Counted from the stretch's first letter, positions 16,987-26,179 are shown. The stretch is DNA of 39,099 bases from Nitrospirota bacterium (GCA_021825365.1 JAKAHR010000031.1:1-39099); one strand, 5' to 3'. Made by a program: numbers and translations. Notes: generated by a model not told the origin, from the letters alone.

Positions 16987-17254
16987 TCACTATTAGTCTC
17001 CCCTAGGCCCCCCACTTGTTCGATGCATATTACTACCAGAATCCCGCGTACTTAATCAATGGAAAGATGTGCGGGCTCTCAGTCACAACCATCGGCACAA
17101 GACGTGGTCCCTCACTTCTTCGAGACACATGGAAACGTCTCCGGCTCGTTCCTGCCACGGCAGACCTCATTCGGTTGGGCCGCGATCTGCAGTATGCGTT
17201 CCTCCTCTATCTGCTGCGCCCCCCAGCGCAATCTTCGACGGACAGGACACCCTG
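16987..17254. other. Non-coding stretch downstream of kdpE
   Basis: Between the IS remnant and the kdpE stop no gene is supported. Three overlapping plus-strand frames (17016-17378) have Cys- and Ser-rich, non-protein-like translations and run into kdpE antisense. Confidence 0.4.
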
Positions 17255-17956
17255 CTACATATTTATCTTCAGCCTGTACCCCACTGCCGGTTCATTTATC
17301 AACAGCCTGGGGCGGGCCGGATCTGACTCTATTTTTTTCCTGAGCTGCGCCATATACACGTGCAGGTATTGTTGCTGATCCGTATACACAGGCCCCCAGA
17401 CTTCCTTCAGGAGCAGTTTATGGGTCACCACCTTGCCGGCATGCTTGATCAATACCGCCAGCAGGCGATATTCGATGGGCGTCAGATGAATTTCTTCATC
17501 CTTAATAAATACCTGTCTCGAGGCAAGATCCACCTTCAGGTCACCCGCGACGAATATGGGATCTCTCTGCCCGGAAGATTGCAGGGCCCTGTGGCGAAGG
17601 GCGACGCGTATCCGCGCAAGCAGTTCGCCCGCGCCAAAGGGCTTGGTCAGATAGTCATCCGCCCCGGCATCGAGTGCCTTGACCTTGTCCTCTTCCTGCT
17701 CCCGTGCCGAAATGACTATTATCGGCACTTCACTCCATTCCCTGAATCTCTTCGCAATCTCAATCCCGTCCATATCAGGCAGTCCCAGGTCGAGCAGTAC
17801 CACGTCAGGATTGCGCGTCGTACCCTCCAGGAGGCCTTCCTGGCCCGAGGAGGCCTCAATGAGCCGATAACCGTGGGCCTGAAGTGTGACCCTGAGGAAG
17901 CGCCTCATCTGCGGCTCATCCTCGATCAAGAGAATACATTCCCTGGTTTCAGTCAT
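17255..17956 (-). CDS. kdpE: Response regulator KdpE
   Basis: KdpE is the DNA-binding partner of KdpD that switches on kdp transcription. The 233-aa protein has an N-terminal receiver (1-120) with the acidic pocket IEDEP, phospho-acceptor Asp56 in VVLLDLGLPDMDG and the conserved Lys in YLTKPF. The C-terminal OmpR/PhoB winged helix (about 130-230) shows HLTPIEYRLLAVLIKHAGKVVTH and VYMAQLRKKIE...VGYRL. Its ATG overlaps the kdpD stop by four bases (ATGA). It is the last gene of the kdp operon. No convincing terminator follows. Confidence 0.95.
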   Translation of the reverse strand: MTETRECILLIEDEPQMRRFLRVTLQAHGYRLIEASSGQEGLLEGTTRNPDVVLLDLGLPDMDGIEIAKRFREWSEVPIIVISAREQEEDKVKALDAGADDYLTKPFGAGELLARIRVALRHRALQSSGQRDPIFVAGDLKVDLASRQVFIKDEEIHLTPIEYRLLAVLIKHAGKVVTHKLLLKEVWGPVYTDQQQYLHVYMAQLRKKIESDPARPRLLINEPAVGYRLKINM

Positions 17957-20649
17957 GGCTCATTGATCATCTCCCCGGGGTCGGCGCCTGGAGGCTGTTG
18001 ACCGAGAGGAAGTGAGAAACGGAATATGGCGCCTCCACCCTGGCGGTTCTCCGCCCTGATCCATCCGCCGTGTGCCGTGATAATGGCACGACAGATTGTC
18101 AGCCCCAGACCGATACCCCCGCCCGTGGCAGATCCGCGCACAAATTTGTCGAATATTTTTTCCTCTTCACCTGCCGGAATACCGGCGCCCCGGTCTTCAA
18201 TCTCGACGATCATTTCTCCGTCCTGCACATAGGCTGAAAGCTCTATCGGTGTCTCCTGAGGAGTGTATTTGATCGCATTATCGATAAGATTCACGAGCAC
18301 CTGTTCGATGAGCAGAGGATCAAAAGAGACCAGGGGCAGATCTTCCGGCAGTGAAATCTTTACCGGTCTGCCCCTGAGTCTCTCGTCAAGACGGTTAAGC
18401 ACGGCCCCGATGATCTCTTCAACAGGTTGCCACTCCTTATTTACTTTTATGGCGCCTGCCTCAAGCCGCGTCATGTCCAGAACATTTCGTATGATCTGAT
18501 TCAGATGCTCGGCTTCCTCATGAATGGTCTGAAGCAGCTCCTGACGCTGGTCAGGACCAAATATTACCTCTTTCTGCAGCAGGGTCGTTATAGCGCCCGT
18601 AATCGAAGCCAGAGGAGTTCGCAAATCATGAGAGACTGAACTCAGGAGCGTATTGCGGAGCGTTTCGGTCTCGGCCTTCAGGAGGGCCTGCTGCGCCTCC
18701 TCGGACAGGAATGCCCGCTCGATGGCCATGGCGGTCTGGTTGGCGAAGCCCTCCAGTACGTGTAGCTGTTCCCGGTCGAAGAAGGTATGGGACTTGCCCG
18801 GAAGAACGCCCATGACCCCGACAGCCTTCGACGCCGCGATGAGGGGCAGATAGAGGGCCTTCGCCCCGGAGAGGGTGTCTGTTCCAAGTCCCGAGCGCTG
18901 ACGATGGTCATGGGTCCATTGCGCCACGCTCATCTCTTTCTCATCCAGTGCATACGTACCCGGTCCCGTGGTGGGAACCCGCAGCTTCTCCCATTCGTCA
19001 GGCACCAGTATTACTACATGGGCCGAAAGGACTTCGCTGATGTGTTTTACCGCCAGGAAACTCAGTTTTTCGATGCCCCGCTCATGGACCAGCTTTCGGC
19101 TCAGGTTGTACAGGGCCGCCGTGATTCGCTCCCGCTGCCTGGCTGCATTGGCCTGGTCCTGGACCCTGTGCGTCAGCCTGCTGATTACGAAGGCGACCAT
19201 GAACATCACAATGAACGTTACAAAGTGACGGGCGTCGCTTACGGCAAAGGTATAGTAAGGAGGGATAAAGAAGAAGTCGAAGGCCGCCACGCTGAGGAAG
19301 GTCGTAAAGAGCGAGGCGTTGCGTCCGGCGCGAGAGGCGGTAAAGACCACGCCGAGAAAATATATCATCGCCTGCTCCATGATATCGAAATAGGGGGACA
19401 TGAGTGCGGCTATGCCCGTACAAATCGCAACCGTGGCCATGCCAAGCAGCCAGCCATCGCCTGTCTTCCTGTCGCGCTGCCTGAAGAGCGGCTGGGGCGC
19501 CTGTTCGCCCGTATCTCCGGTTATGACGTACACATCGATCTCGCCGCTTCCCCGCACCAGTTCATCGAGCACGGAGCCGAACAGTTTGTCCTTCCATCGG
19601 GGGTGGGTCGGCTTACCCACGAGGATCTTTGTGACGTTGCGGTCGCGGGCATAGCTTAATATTTCCTCACTCGCCTTCTGGCCGGAAAGCGTCGCCGTCT
19701 CTGCACCCAGACTCTCCGCCAACCTCATATGTTCGGCCAGTTGTCTCAGATCGCTTTCAGACGGCTTGACCTTGTGCGGTGCCTCCACATAAGCGGCAAT
19801 CCAGTCCGCCCTGAGTCCCTCGGCCATTCGCTTGGCGGCCCGAATAAGGCGGATGGATCGGGGGTTGGGGCCAACGCAGACGAGTATCCTCTCGCCGGCG
19901 GGCCAAACATCCCTGATCCCCTTCGCCTCACGGTAGGTCTGCATCTGCTCATCCACGCGTTCGGCTGTCCTGCGCAGCGCCAGTTCCCTCAAGGCCAGGA
20001 GGTTTCCCTTCCGGAAGAAATGCCCCCGTGCCTGGTTCGCCAGTTCGGGAACATAGACCTTGCCTTCCCTCAGGCGCTGCAGGAGCTCATCGGGCGGAAG
20101 GTCTACCAGTTCGATTACATCGGCACGGGCCAGGATGAAATCAGGGATAGTCTCGCGGATGCTTACGCCGGTGATCTGGGTCACCACATCGTTCAGGCTT
20201 TCCAGATGCTGGACGTTCACCGTGGTATACACATTGATGCCTGTGCCGAGCAGTTCGTAGATGTCCTGCCAGCGTTTCTTATGGCGGGAGCCCGGGGCAT
20301 TGGTGTGGGCAAGCTCATCCACCAGGATAAGAGAGGGTCTGCGGGTCAGAGCAGCATCGATATCGAACTCAAAGAGCGTCGTTCCCCGGTATTCGACGGG
20401 AAGGCGGGGCAGGATCTCGAGTCCCGCAAGGAGGGCCTCCGTTTCTTTTCGCCCGTGGGTCTCCACGAGGCCCGCCACGACATCCAAACCCTCTGCCAGC
20501 TTCTGCTGTGCAGCGGCGAGCATGGCATAGGTCTTGCCGACACCAGGCGCAGCGCCGAAAAATATCTTCAGTTGCCCCTCGCGGCTGCGTTCCTCTTCCT
20601 GCCGCACCTTTGCCAGGAGAAGATCAGGATTAGGCCTGCGCTCTTCCAT
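17953..20649 (-). CDS. kdpD: Sensor histidine kinase KdpD
   Basis: KdpD senses potassium limitation and phosphorylates KdpE. All domains of the 898-aa family are present in order: the KdpD N-terminal domain with Walker A GAAPGVGKT (32-40) and DELAHTNAPG (111-120), a universal-stress-protein domain (about 250-375), four membrane helices (about 400-492), a GAF domain (about 515-650), the HisKA domain with His674 in SVSHDLRTPLASITGA, and a HATPase domain (VLVNLIDNAIKYTPQ, then GGGIGLGLTICRAI). AAAGGAT lies shortly before the ATG. It follows the unrecognised 134-aa gene after 58 bases and overlaps kdpE. Nothing looks damaged. Confidence 0.96.
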   Translation of the reverse strand: MEERRPNPDLLLAKVRQEEERSREGQLKIFFGAAPGVGKTYAMLAAAQQKLAEGLDVVAGLVETHGRKETEALLAGLEILPRLPVEYRGTTLFEFDIDAALTRRPSLILVDELAHTNAPGSRHKKRWQDIYELLGTGINVYTTVNVQHLESLNDVVTQITGVSIRETIPDFILARADVIELVDLPPDELLQRLREGKVYVPELANQARGHFFRKGNLLALRELALRRTAERVDEQMQTYREAKGIRDVWPAGERILVCVGPNPRSIRLIRAAKRMAEGLRADWIAAYVEAPHKVKPSESDLRQLAEHMRLAESLGAETATLSGQKASEEILSYARDRNVTKILVGKPTHPRWKDKLFGSVLDELVRGSGEIDVYVITGDTGEQAPQPLFRQRDRKTGDGWLLGMATVAICTGIAALMSPYFDIMEQAMIYFLGVVFTASRAGRNASLFTTFLSVAAFDFFFIPPYYTFAVSDARHFVTFIVMFMVAFVISRLTHRVQDQANAARQRERITAALYNLSRKLVHERGIEKLSFLAVKHISEVLSAHVVILVPDEWEKLRVPTTGPGTYALDEKEMSVAQWTHDHRQRSGLGTDTLSGAKALYLPLIAASKAVGVMGVLPGKSHTFFDREQLHVLEGFANQTAMAIERAFLSEEAQQALLKAETETLRNTLLSSVSHDLRTPLASITGAITTLLQKEVIFGPDQRQELLQTIHEEAEHLNQIIRNVLDMTRLEAGAIKVNKEWQPVEEIIGAVLNRLDERLRGRPVKISLPEDLPLVSFDPLLIEQVLVNLIDNAIKYTPQETPIELSAYVQDGEMIVEIEDRGAGIPAGEEEKIFDKFVRGSATGGGIGLGLTICRAIITAHGGWIRAENRQGGGAIFRFSLPLGQQPPGADPGEMINEP

Positions 20650-20707
20650 CTATCCTTTCCACAATCTCTTGTATTTTCTCATTTCTGCCGCATACAGGCA
20701 AACAGGA

Positions 20708-21112
20708 TCACTTATGACATATGGCGGCAGAGATGATAAGGCACGAAACACTATCTTTTTTCGCAATATCATCGGGCCTGATCTCCCCTGCCAAGACCTC
20801 TCCTCTCAGATATGTCTCACCTACAAAAGAAACCACTTTGACTGTCCCGACTGACACTGCTTCGCAGTTTTGAGTCACCCTATACACAGCGAGTGTATCA
20901 TTGACATGTATCGTCTTCTTTACCTCGTCTATGCCGCTGTGAAACATATACACCGTGTCATCTTTCACAAACCTGTCGTGCCTTTCTTTCTGGTGATACA
21001 GCGGAGCCGGATAGGACACACCAAACGCTGCCAAAGGAGCGATGATGGCCGGCAGGAGCAGGATCAAAATAAGAAGCCCTCTTCCTCCCTTTGCCACGGT
21101 CTTGGTCTTCAT
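20708..21112 (-). CDS. Exported small protein inside the kdp operon, function unknown
   Basis: The 134-aa product has a basic start (MKTKTVAKGGR), one hydrophobic segment (about 12-32, a signal peptide or anchor) and a soluble part rich in Asp, Lys and Val. Its second half (SVGTVKVVSFVGETYLRG, then EVLAGEIRPDDIAKK) follows the 'VG.I.V..V......GKV..G.I..GD.V' pattern of small SH3-like barrels such as the FlgT C-terminal domain; that likeness is inference. Two cysteines (CEAV and SCLI, with a third near the end) could pair. AGAGGTGA five bases before the ATG at 21112 decides the start over an ATG 15 bases upstream. It starts 11 bases after the kdpC stop, so it is surely co-transcribed with kdp. 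It may sense or modulate the pump on the outer face. Confidence 0.75.
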   Translation of the reverse strand: MKTKTVAKGGRGLLILILLLPAIIAPLAAFGVSYPAPLYHQKERHDRFVKDDTVYMFHSGIDEVKKTIHVNDTLAVYRVTQNCEAVSVGTVKVVSFVGETYLRGEVLAGEIRPDDIAKKDSVSCLIISAAICHK

Positions 21113-21123
21113 CTGTTCACCTC

Positions 21124-21702
21124 TCATTTCTGCTTGAGTTCATCGAGCGCCATATTCAGCCTGAGCACATTCACTACCGGCTCGCCCATAATCCCTAATC
21201 GCCGCTCTTCGGTATTGGCGGCAACAAGCGCGCTGATTTTCGCCTTATCCATGCCGCGAAGTCTTGCCACCCTTTGCACCTGATACGCCGCGGCAGCAGG
21301 GCTGATGTGGGGATCAAGACCACTCCCCGAGGCTGTGACGAGATCCACGGGTATCTTCGCCCTGTTTCCCGGATCTGCTTCATGCAGCGCATCTACCCGT
21401 TGCTGAACCGCCTTCAGGAGGTCAGCATTGTTCGGGCCGAAGTTCGAGCCTGATGACCCCCTGCCGTTATAGGGATAGGGGCTGGTTGCTGAAGGCCTCC
21501 CCCAGAAGTATTTCGGATCGCTGAACTGCTGGCCTACCAGCGCCGAGCCGATCGGCCTGCCGTTCTTCATCACGATACTCCCGTTTGCCTGGTCGGGAAA
21601 GATGACCTGGGAGATCCCGGTTACTGCCATCGGATAGATCAGACCGGTGAGTATCGTGAACACCAGCAAAGACATCACTGCGGTGCGCATCATGGTTAAC
21701 AT
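21124..21702 (-). CDS. kdpC: Potassium-transporting ATPase subunit KdpC
   Basis: KdpC is the single-span subunit that stabilises the KdpFABC pump and raises ATP affinity. The 192-aa protein has one membrane helix (about 8-28: VMSLLVFTILTGLIYPMAVTG) and the family stretches GSALVGQQFSDPKYFWGRPSAT, GSGSNFGPNN-like GSSGSNFGPNNADL, and PVDLVTASGSGLDPHISPAAA. The last of these is the KdpC signature. GGAGG is well placed before the ATG. A 98-base palindromic repeat lies between it and kdpB. Confidence 0.96.
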   Translation of the reverse strand: MLTMMRTAVMSLLVFTILTGLIYPMAVTGISQVIFPDQANGSIVMKNGRPIGSALVGQQFSDPKYFWGRPSATSPYPYNGRGSSGSNFGPNNADLLKAVQQRVDALHEADPGNRAKIPVDLVTASGSGLDPHISPAAAAYQVQRVARLRGMDKAKISALVAANTEERRLGIMGEPVVNVLRLNMALDELKQK

Positions 21703-21721
21703 TATTTCCTCCGTTTCATAC

Positions 21722-21819
21722 TGAATCTGCCCTCACCCTGATCATCTCTCCCAAAGGCGAGGGGATTTTTTCTCCTCTCCCTTTGGGAGGGGACTGAGGT
21801 GAGGGAGGTGTCAGATTCA
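21722..21819. repeat. Palindromic intergenic repeat between kdpB and kdpC
   Basis: Outer arms TGAATCTG (21722-21729) and CAGATTCA (21812-21819) enclose CCCTCACC/GGTGAGGG and an inner hairpin CTCCCAAAGG/CCTTTGGGAG with an A/T-rich loop. This CCCTCACC-CTCTCCCAAAGG-type sequence is a common dispersed repeat in proteobacterial and related genomes. The outer arm contains the kdpB stop codon. It could act as an mRNA stabiliser or partial attenuator. Confidence 0.8.
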
Positions 21820-23889
21820 TACAATCTTCATGGCTGTTATAAGCATATCGATCAGCTTGATGCCGATAAACGGCACGAGCAGCCCGCCGAGACCATAGAT
21901 GAGGGCATTATTGCGCAGGACAGCCTGCGCGCCGAGGGAGCGGTATTTTACGCCCCTCAGGGCAAGGGGAACCAGGAATATAATGATTATGGCGTTGAAG
22001 ATTACGGCAGACAGCACCGCGCTTTGCGGCGAGTTCAGGGCCATGATGTTGAGCGCCCCCAGCTCCGGATAGATCGAGATGAACGCAGCAGGCAGGATCG
22101 CAAAGTACTTTGCCACGTCATTGGCAATGCTGAACGTGGTGAGCGTTCCGCGCGTCATTAACAGCTGTTTGCCGATCTCGACGATCTCGATGAGCTTCGT
22201 GGGATTGGAATCGAGGTCCACGAGGTTGCCTGCCTCTTTTGCCGCCTGGGTCCCGGTATTCATGGCAACGGCCACGTCTGCCTGGGCGAGCGCCGGGGCG
22301 TCGTTCGTGCCGTCGCCGGTCATTGCAACGAGCCTCCCGCCGGCCTGATGTTCCCTTATCAGCTTCAGCTTGGTCTCGGGTGTTGCCTGCGCCAGGAAAT
22401 CATCAACCCCCGCCTCCGCCGAGACCGCTGCTGCAGTCAGAGGATTGTCCCCGGTAATCATGATCGTCTTTATCCCCATTCTCCGCAGTTCGGCAAATCT
22501 TTCTTTCATTCCTCCCTTGACAATGTCCTTAAGTTTTATGACACCGAGCACCTTCTTCTCTTCCGCCACGACCAGCGGCGTTCCACCCTCGCGGGCAACT
22601 TCATCCACCATCCTTCTGACATCAGAGGGAAGAAAGCCCCCCCGCTGTTTCACATATTCCTCGACCGCATCAGCCGCTCCCTTTCGTATCTGCCTTGCGC
22701 CCAGATTTACACCGCTCATTCTTGTTTGGGCGGTGAAGGGAACAAACGCCGCCCCCAGCGCATGGATATCCCTTTCGCGGAGGCCGTATAGTTCCTTCGC
22801 CAATACGACAATGCTCCTGCCCTCGGGCGTTTCATCGGCAAGGGAAGCCAACTGCGCAGCGTCTGCGAGGGCACGAACATCAACGCCGGGGGCCGGGAGA
22901 AAGGCAGTGGCCTGCCGGTCACCAAGCGTAATCGTTCCGGTCTTGTCAAGAAGCAGCACATCCACATCGCCCGCTGCTTCGACTGCACGGCCTGACATCG
23001 CGATCACATTGGCCTGAATCATCCTATCCATACCTGCAATGCCGATTGCCGAAAGGAGGCCGCCGATGGTAGTCGGGATCAGACAGACAAGGAGGGCTAC
23101 CAGCACGGTTATGGTCACCGGGCTGCCATGCCCTGCTGCCTTCACGCTGAAGACAGAGTAGGGAAGCAGCGTCGCGGTCACGACCAAAAAGATGATGGTC
23201 ATACCTGCGAGAAGAATGTCCAAGGCTATCTCATTCGGCGTCTTCTGCCTCTTTGCACCCTCCACCATCGAGATCATCCTGTCCAGAAACGTCTCGCCAG
23301 GGTTGGCGGTTATGCGGATGACCAGCCAGTCGGAAAGCACCATCGTGCCGCCGGTGACAGCAGACCTGTCGCCACCGCTTTCCCGTATGACCGGGGCACT
23401 CTCTCCGGTGATGGCACTTTCATTGACCGACGCCACTCCTTCGACGACCTCTCCGTCCATCGGGATCACCTCTCCTGCCTCAACCAGGACAATATCGCCT
23501 CTCCGGAGTTGTGAGGACGAAACCTGCTTGACGTCGGCATTCCGGTCGGCGCGAGAAAGACTGTTGGCCATGGTTTCCCTACGTGTCTTGCGCAGGGCCT
23601 CAGCCTGGGCCTTGCCCCGTCCCTCTGCCATGGATTCTGCGAAGTTGGCAAAGAGCACGGTGACCCATAGCCAAACAGAAATCTGAAGGATAAAACCGGG
23701 GGCCGCCTCGCCTTTGCCAAAAAGGGAATGGATAAACAGCAGTGTTGTGAGAATACTGCCCACCTCCACCACAAACATCACCGGGTTTTTGATCTGATAG
23801 ACAGGGTTCAGCTTCCTAACCGAGGCCCAGAAGGCCTTCCTCGCTATCGCCGCGTCAAAAAGAGACCTCTTTCTAGATTTTTTGTTCAT
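21817..23889 (-). CDS. kdpB: Potassium-transporting P-type ATPase subunit KdpB
   Basis: KdpB is the catalytic P-type ATPase subunit of the high-affinity potassium pump. The 690-aa chain has the actuator motif TGES at 161-164, whose Ser164 matches the inhibitory phosphorylation site known in E. coli KdpB. The phosphorylated Asp315 sits in [14 protein letters not shown]; the nucleotide-binding and hinge motifs follow ([36 protein letters not shown]). About seven membrane helices are seen. AAGGAGAG lies seven bases before the ATG. Both flanking gaps hold palindromic repeats, the downstream one including the stop codon. Confidence 0.97.
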   Translation of the reverse strand: MNKKSRKRSLFDAAIARKAFWASVRKLNPVYQIKNPVMFVVEVGSILTTLLFIHSLFGKGEAAPGFILQISVWLWVTVLFANFAESMAEGRGKAQAEALRKTRRETMANSLSRADRNADVKQVSSSQLRRGDIVLVEAGEVIPMDGEVVEGVASVNESAITGESAPVIRESGGDRSAVTGGTMVLSDWLVIRITANPGETFLDRMISMVEGAKRQKTPNEIALDILLAGMTIIFLVVTATLLPYSVFSVKAAGHGSPVTITVLVALLVCLIPTTIGGLLSAIGIAGMDRMIQANVIAMSGRAVEAAGDVDVLLLDKTGTITLGDRQATAFLPAPGVDVRALADAAQLASLADETPEGRSIVVLAKELYGLRERDIHALGAAFVPFTAQTRMSGVNLGARQIRKGAADAVEEYVKQRGGFLPSDVRRMVDEVAREGGTPLVVAEEKKVLGVIKLKDIVKGGMKERFAELRRMGIKTIMITGDNPLTAAAVSAEAGVDDFLAQATPETKLKLIREHQAGGRLVAMTGDGTNDAPALAQADVAVAMNTGTQAAKEAGNLVDLDSNPTKLIEIVEIGKQLLMTRGTLTTFSIANDVAKYFAILPAAFISIYPELGALNIMALNSPQSAVLSAVIFNAIIIIFLVPLALRGVKYRSLGAQAVLRNNALIYGLGGLLVPFIGIKLIDMLITAMKIV

Positions 23890-23903
23890 AATACTCTCCT
23901 TAG

Positions 23904-23980
23904 TAACTCCCCCTCCCCCCTCTTAACCCAAGAGGGGGTTAATTCCTCCCCTTGAGGTAAGGGGAGGTTAGGAGGGGTTA
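23904..23980. repeat. Palindromic intergenic repeat between kdpA and kdpB
   Basis: Outer arms TAACTCCCCCTCC (from 23904) and GGAGGGGTTA (to 23980) enclose two hairpins: CCCCCTCTT/AAGAGGGGG around 23916-23938 and CCTCCCC/GGGGAGG around 23945-23967. The result is a cloverleaf-like fold. It is another common type of dispersed AACCCCTCC/CCTCCCCTT repeat and differs in sequence from the one at 21722. Confidence 0.8.
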
Positions 23981-23986
23981 TGCACC

Positions 23987-25789
23987 CTATCTTCCCGTCA
24001 TCAGATGTTCTGCTATCGGCCCTAGGGCCAGGCCCGGCATGAATGTCAATGCGCCGACGATCAGCACAACTCCGGTCAGAAATAACACAAACAGTGGAGT
24101 GTGAGTCGGCAGCGTCCCTGACCCGGGCGGGACCTGTTTCTTTTTCGCCAAAGAACCGGCCATCGCAAGGACAGGGATTATCACCCAGAAACGTCCGATG
24201 AACATTACGATCCCGAGGGCGGTATTATAAAAAATCGTGTTTGCGCTGAGCCCGGCGAAAGCGCTGCCATTGTTGTTGGCGGCTGATGAAAAGGCATAGA
24301 GGATTTCAGAGAAGCCGTGCGGCCCGGGATTGGCTATTCCTGCCATGCCTGCCTTTGTCGAGACTGCAACAGCGGTACCGATCTTGACCAGGGAGTTGAC
24401 GATCAGGATAATGAGTGCCGCCATCTTCATCTCGAACATCTCGATCTTCTTGCCGAGATATTCGGGGGTACGGCCGACCATGAGGCCGGCGATAAAGACC
24501 GTGATGATGGCAAAGATCAACATGCCATAGAGTCCTGAACCGACCCCGCCGAAGATAACCTCTCCAAGCTGGATCAGCAACAGGGGGAAAAGACCGCCAA
24601 GAGGAGTAAGGGAATCATGCATGGAATTTACGGAGCCGTTTGAGGCTGCAGTCGTAGCCGTTGCCCAGAGCGCCGAATTGACGATGCCGAAACGGGTCTC
24701 CTTGCCCTCCATGTTGCCCCCCGGCTGCATACCGCTTGCTGTCTGGTCGATGCCGAGAGCGGCAAAGTGAGGATTGCCCTGCTGCTCGTTCCATAGACAG
24801 AGCAGCGTAGCCGCCGCGAAAACAATCAGCATTACCGCAAATAATGCTCGGCCCTGTCGCATGTCCCCGACCATCTTTCCGAAGGTAGCGCAGAAGGCGG
24901 CCGGGATAAGGAGGATCGCCAGGAGCTCCAGGAAGTTTGAAAAGGGCGTAGGATTCTCGAGGGGATGGGCCGAGTTGGCATTGAAGAACCCGCCTCCGTT
25001 TGTACCGAGCTGCTTGATCGCGACCTGAGAAGCCGCCGGCCCGAGGGGTATGACCTGCTCTTTTATCTCAACCTTCTCGGTAACAGGATTGCCGCTTGTG
25101 CTCTTGACAGGGTTCCCCTTGTCATCAAGTGCAGGGCTGTCGTAGCCGACCGTCTGCGTGAGCGACACATTCCTGTATGAGCTGAAGGTCTGCACCACGC
25201 CCTGGGATACAAGCAGAAGTGAATAGACAAGAGAGAGAGGAAGCAGGATGTAAAGTGTCGAGCGGGTAAGATCAACCCAGAAATTGCCTATCGTATCTGA
25301 CGAGTTCCTCTTGAACCCCCGGATCAGGGCAACGAGCACCGCCATCCCTGAGGCCGCTGAGACGAAATTCTGGACCGTGAGGCCGGCCATCTGAGTCAGG
25401 TAGCTCATGGTGCCTTCGCCACTGTATCCCTGCCAGTTGGTGTTCGTGATAAAGCTGACAGCTGTATTAAATGAAGAATCCGGAGAAACAGCCGGGAATC
25501 TTTGCGGGTTCAGCGGCAGAATTCCCTGGATGCGCTGCAAGAGATAGACGGTGAGGAGTCCCACTGCACTAAACATCAGCACAGCCATCGCATATTTCTT
25601 CCAGTCCATGTCTTCGTCCGGATGGATGCCGCAACAACGATAGATAAATCGCTCCGCGGGTCCAAGCACCTTGTCCAGCACAAAGGAGTGTCCGTCATAC
25701 ACCTTTGCCATGTAGATCCCCAGCGGTTTCGCAAGGACAAGCAATGCGCCAAAATAGAGCACGAGCTGAATAATGATGTTCGCTGTCAT
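23987..25789 (-). CDS. kdpA: Potassium-transporting ATPase subunit KdpA
   Basis: KdpA is the potassium-selective channel-like subunit, related to the Trk/Ktr superfamily. The 600-aa protein from ATG 25789 begins MTANIIIQLVLYFGALLVLAKPLG and has about ten membrane helices. The selectivity loops are visible as FITNTNWQGYSGE, KQLGTNGGGFFNANSAHPLENPT, TAASNGSVNSMHDSLTPLGG and SSAANNNGSAFAGLSAN, all hallmarks of KdpA. The open frame continues 75 codons upstream through kdpF and the 26-codon ORF in another frame, so the start is set at ATG 25789, which overlaps the kdpF stop (ATGA) and has GGAG upstream. Confidence 0.97.
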   Translation of the reverse strand: MTANIIIQLVLYFGALLVLAKPLGIYMAKVYDGHSFVLDKVLGPAERFIYRCCGIHPDEDMDWKKYAMAVLMFSAVGLLTVYLLQRIQGILPLNPQRFPAVSPDSSFNTAVSFITNTNWQGYSGEGTMSYLTQMAGLTVQNFVSAASGMAVLVALIRGFKRNSSDTIGNFWVDLTRSTLYILLPLSLVYSLLLVSQGVVQTFSSYRNVSLTQTVGYDSPALDDKGNPVKSTSGNPVTEKVEIKEQVIPLGPAASQVAIKQLGTNGGGFFNANSAHPLENPTPFSNFLELLAILLIPAAFCATFGKMVGDMRQGRALFAVMLIVFAAATLLCLWNEQQGNPHFAALGIDQTASGMQPGGNMEGKETRFGIVNSALWATATTAASNGSVNSMHDSLTPLGGLFPLLLIQLGEVIFGGVGSGLYGMLIFAIITVFIAGLMVGRTPEYLGKKIEMFEMKMAALIILIVNSLVKIGTAVAVSTKAGMAGIANPGPHGFSEILYAFSSAANNNGSAFAGLSANTIFYNTALGIVMFIGRFWVIIPVLAMAGSLAKKKQVPPGSGTLPTHTPLFVLFLTGVVLIVGALTFMPGLALGPIAEHLMTGR

Positions 25790-25878
25790 GAGAATATCTC
25801 CGGCTTCATAAGAGCTATGACGAGATAGCCGAGCAGACCCAGGGATATGAAACCGCCTATCCAATAGAAGACTTCCAT
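25786..25878 (-). CDS. kdpF: KdpF, small stabilising subunit of the potassium pump
   Basis: A 30-residue hydrophobic peptide starts MEVFYWIGGFISLGLLGYL and ends LMKPEIFS. This matches KdpF: one transmembrane helix followed by the typical AL-x-x-PE-x-F end. KdpF sits between KdpA and lipid and stabilises the complex. AGGAGG lies eight bases before the ATG, and the stop overlaps the kdpA ATG by four bases. It is too short for most gene finders. Confidence 0.93.
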   Translation of the reverse strand: MEVFYWIGGFISLGLLGYLVIALMKPEIFS

Positions 25879-25890
25879 AATGACTGCCTC

Positions 25891-25971
25891 CTAGACCTTG
25901 TCCAAAATCCTTATAAGCAGAAAGGAAAAGACAAGGAGTCCTGCTGCTACTGCTGCATATAAAATATCCAT
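25891..25971 (-). CDS. 26-aa membrane peptide at the head of the kdp operon
   Basis: A 26-residue peptide begins MDILYAAVAAGLLVFSFLL and ends RILDKV. It is a single hydrophobic helix with a charged C-terminus. GGAGG lies seven bases before the ATG, and the stop is 12 bases before the kdpF start, so it is well placed for translation as first gene of the operon. Similar peptides of the M-D-x-L-Y type are often found upstream of kdpF in other bacteria, from memory, usually without a name. Function unknown; a second small pump subunit is a reasonable guess. Confidence 0.75.
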   Translation of the reverse strand: MDILYAAVAAGLLVFSFLLIRILDKV

Positions 25972-26160
25972 GATATGCCTCCAGGGGATGATGGAAATAT
26001 TTCGGTATCGTCACCTTCCGTGGGTGGAGGAGCGATAGTGATGATGTTCATATCTCATCATATCAGGAAATCGTATTATCCAGATGTTAAGAAAATACCC
26101 GTAAGTCTAAAGATTTTCTAAAAAAGTCGCTGATAACAGACAAAGGGTGGAAAAGGGTCT

Positions 26161-26179
26161 CGGGGTCATGATGACCCCG
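26161..26179 (-). terminator. Hairpin downstream of the low-complexity exported protein
   Basis: CGGGGTCA (26161-26168) pairs with TGACCCCG (26172-26179). On the minus strand it is followed by AGACCCTTTTCC, a weak T-run. It lies about 75 bases after the stop at 26253 and before the kdp operon reading the same way would not be reached, so it may end the upstream transcript. Confidence 0.4.

Noticed and set aside
17016..17378. Three overlapping plus-strand frames near the kdpE end
   Set aside because: Their compositions are atypical (Cys, Ser, Arg clusters), none has a ribosome site, and they overlap kdpE antisense.
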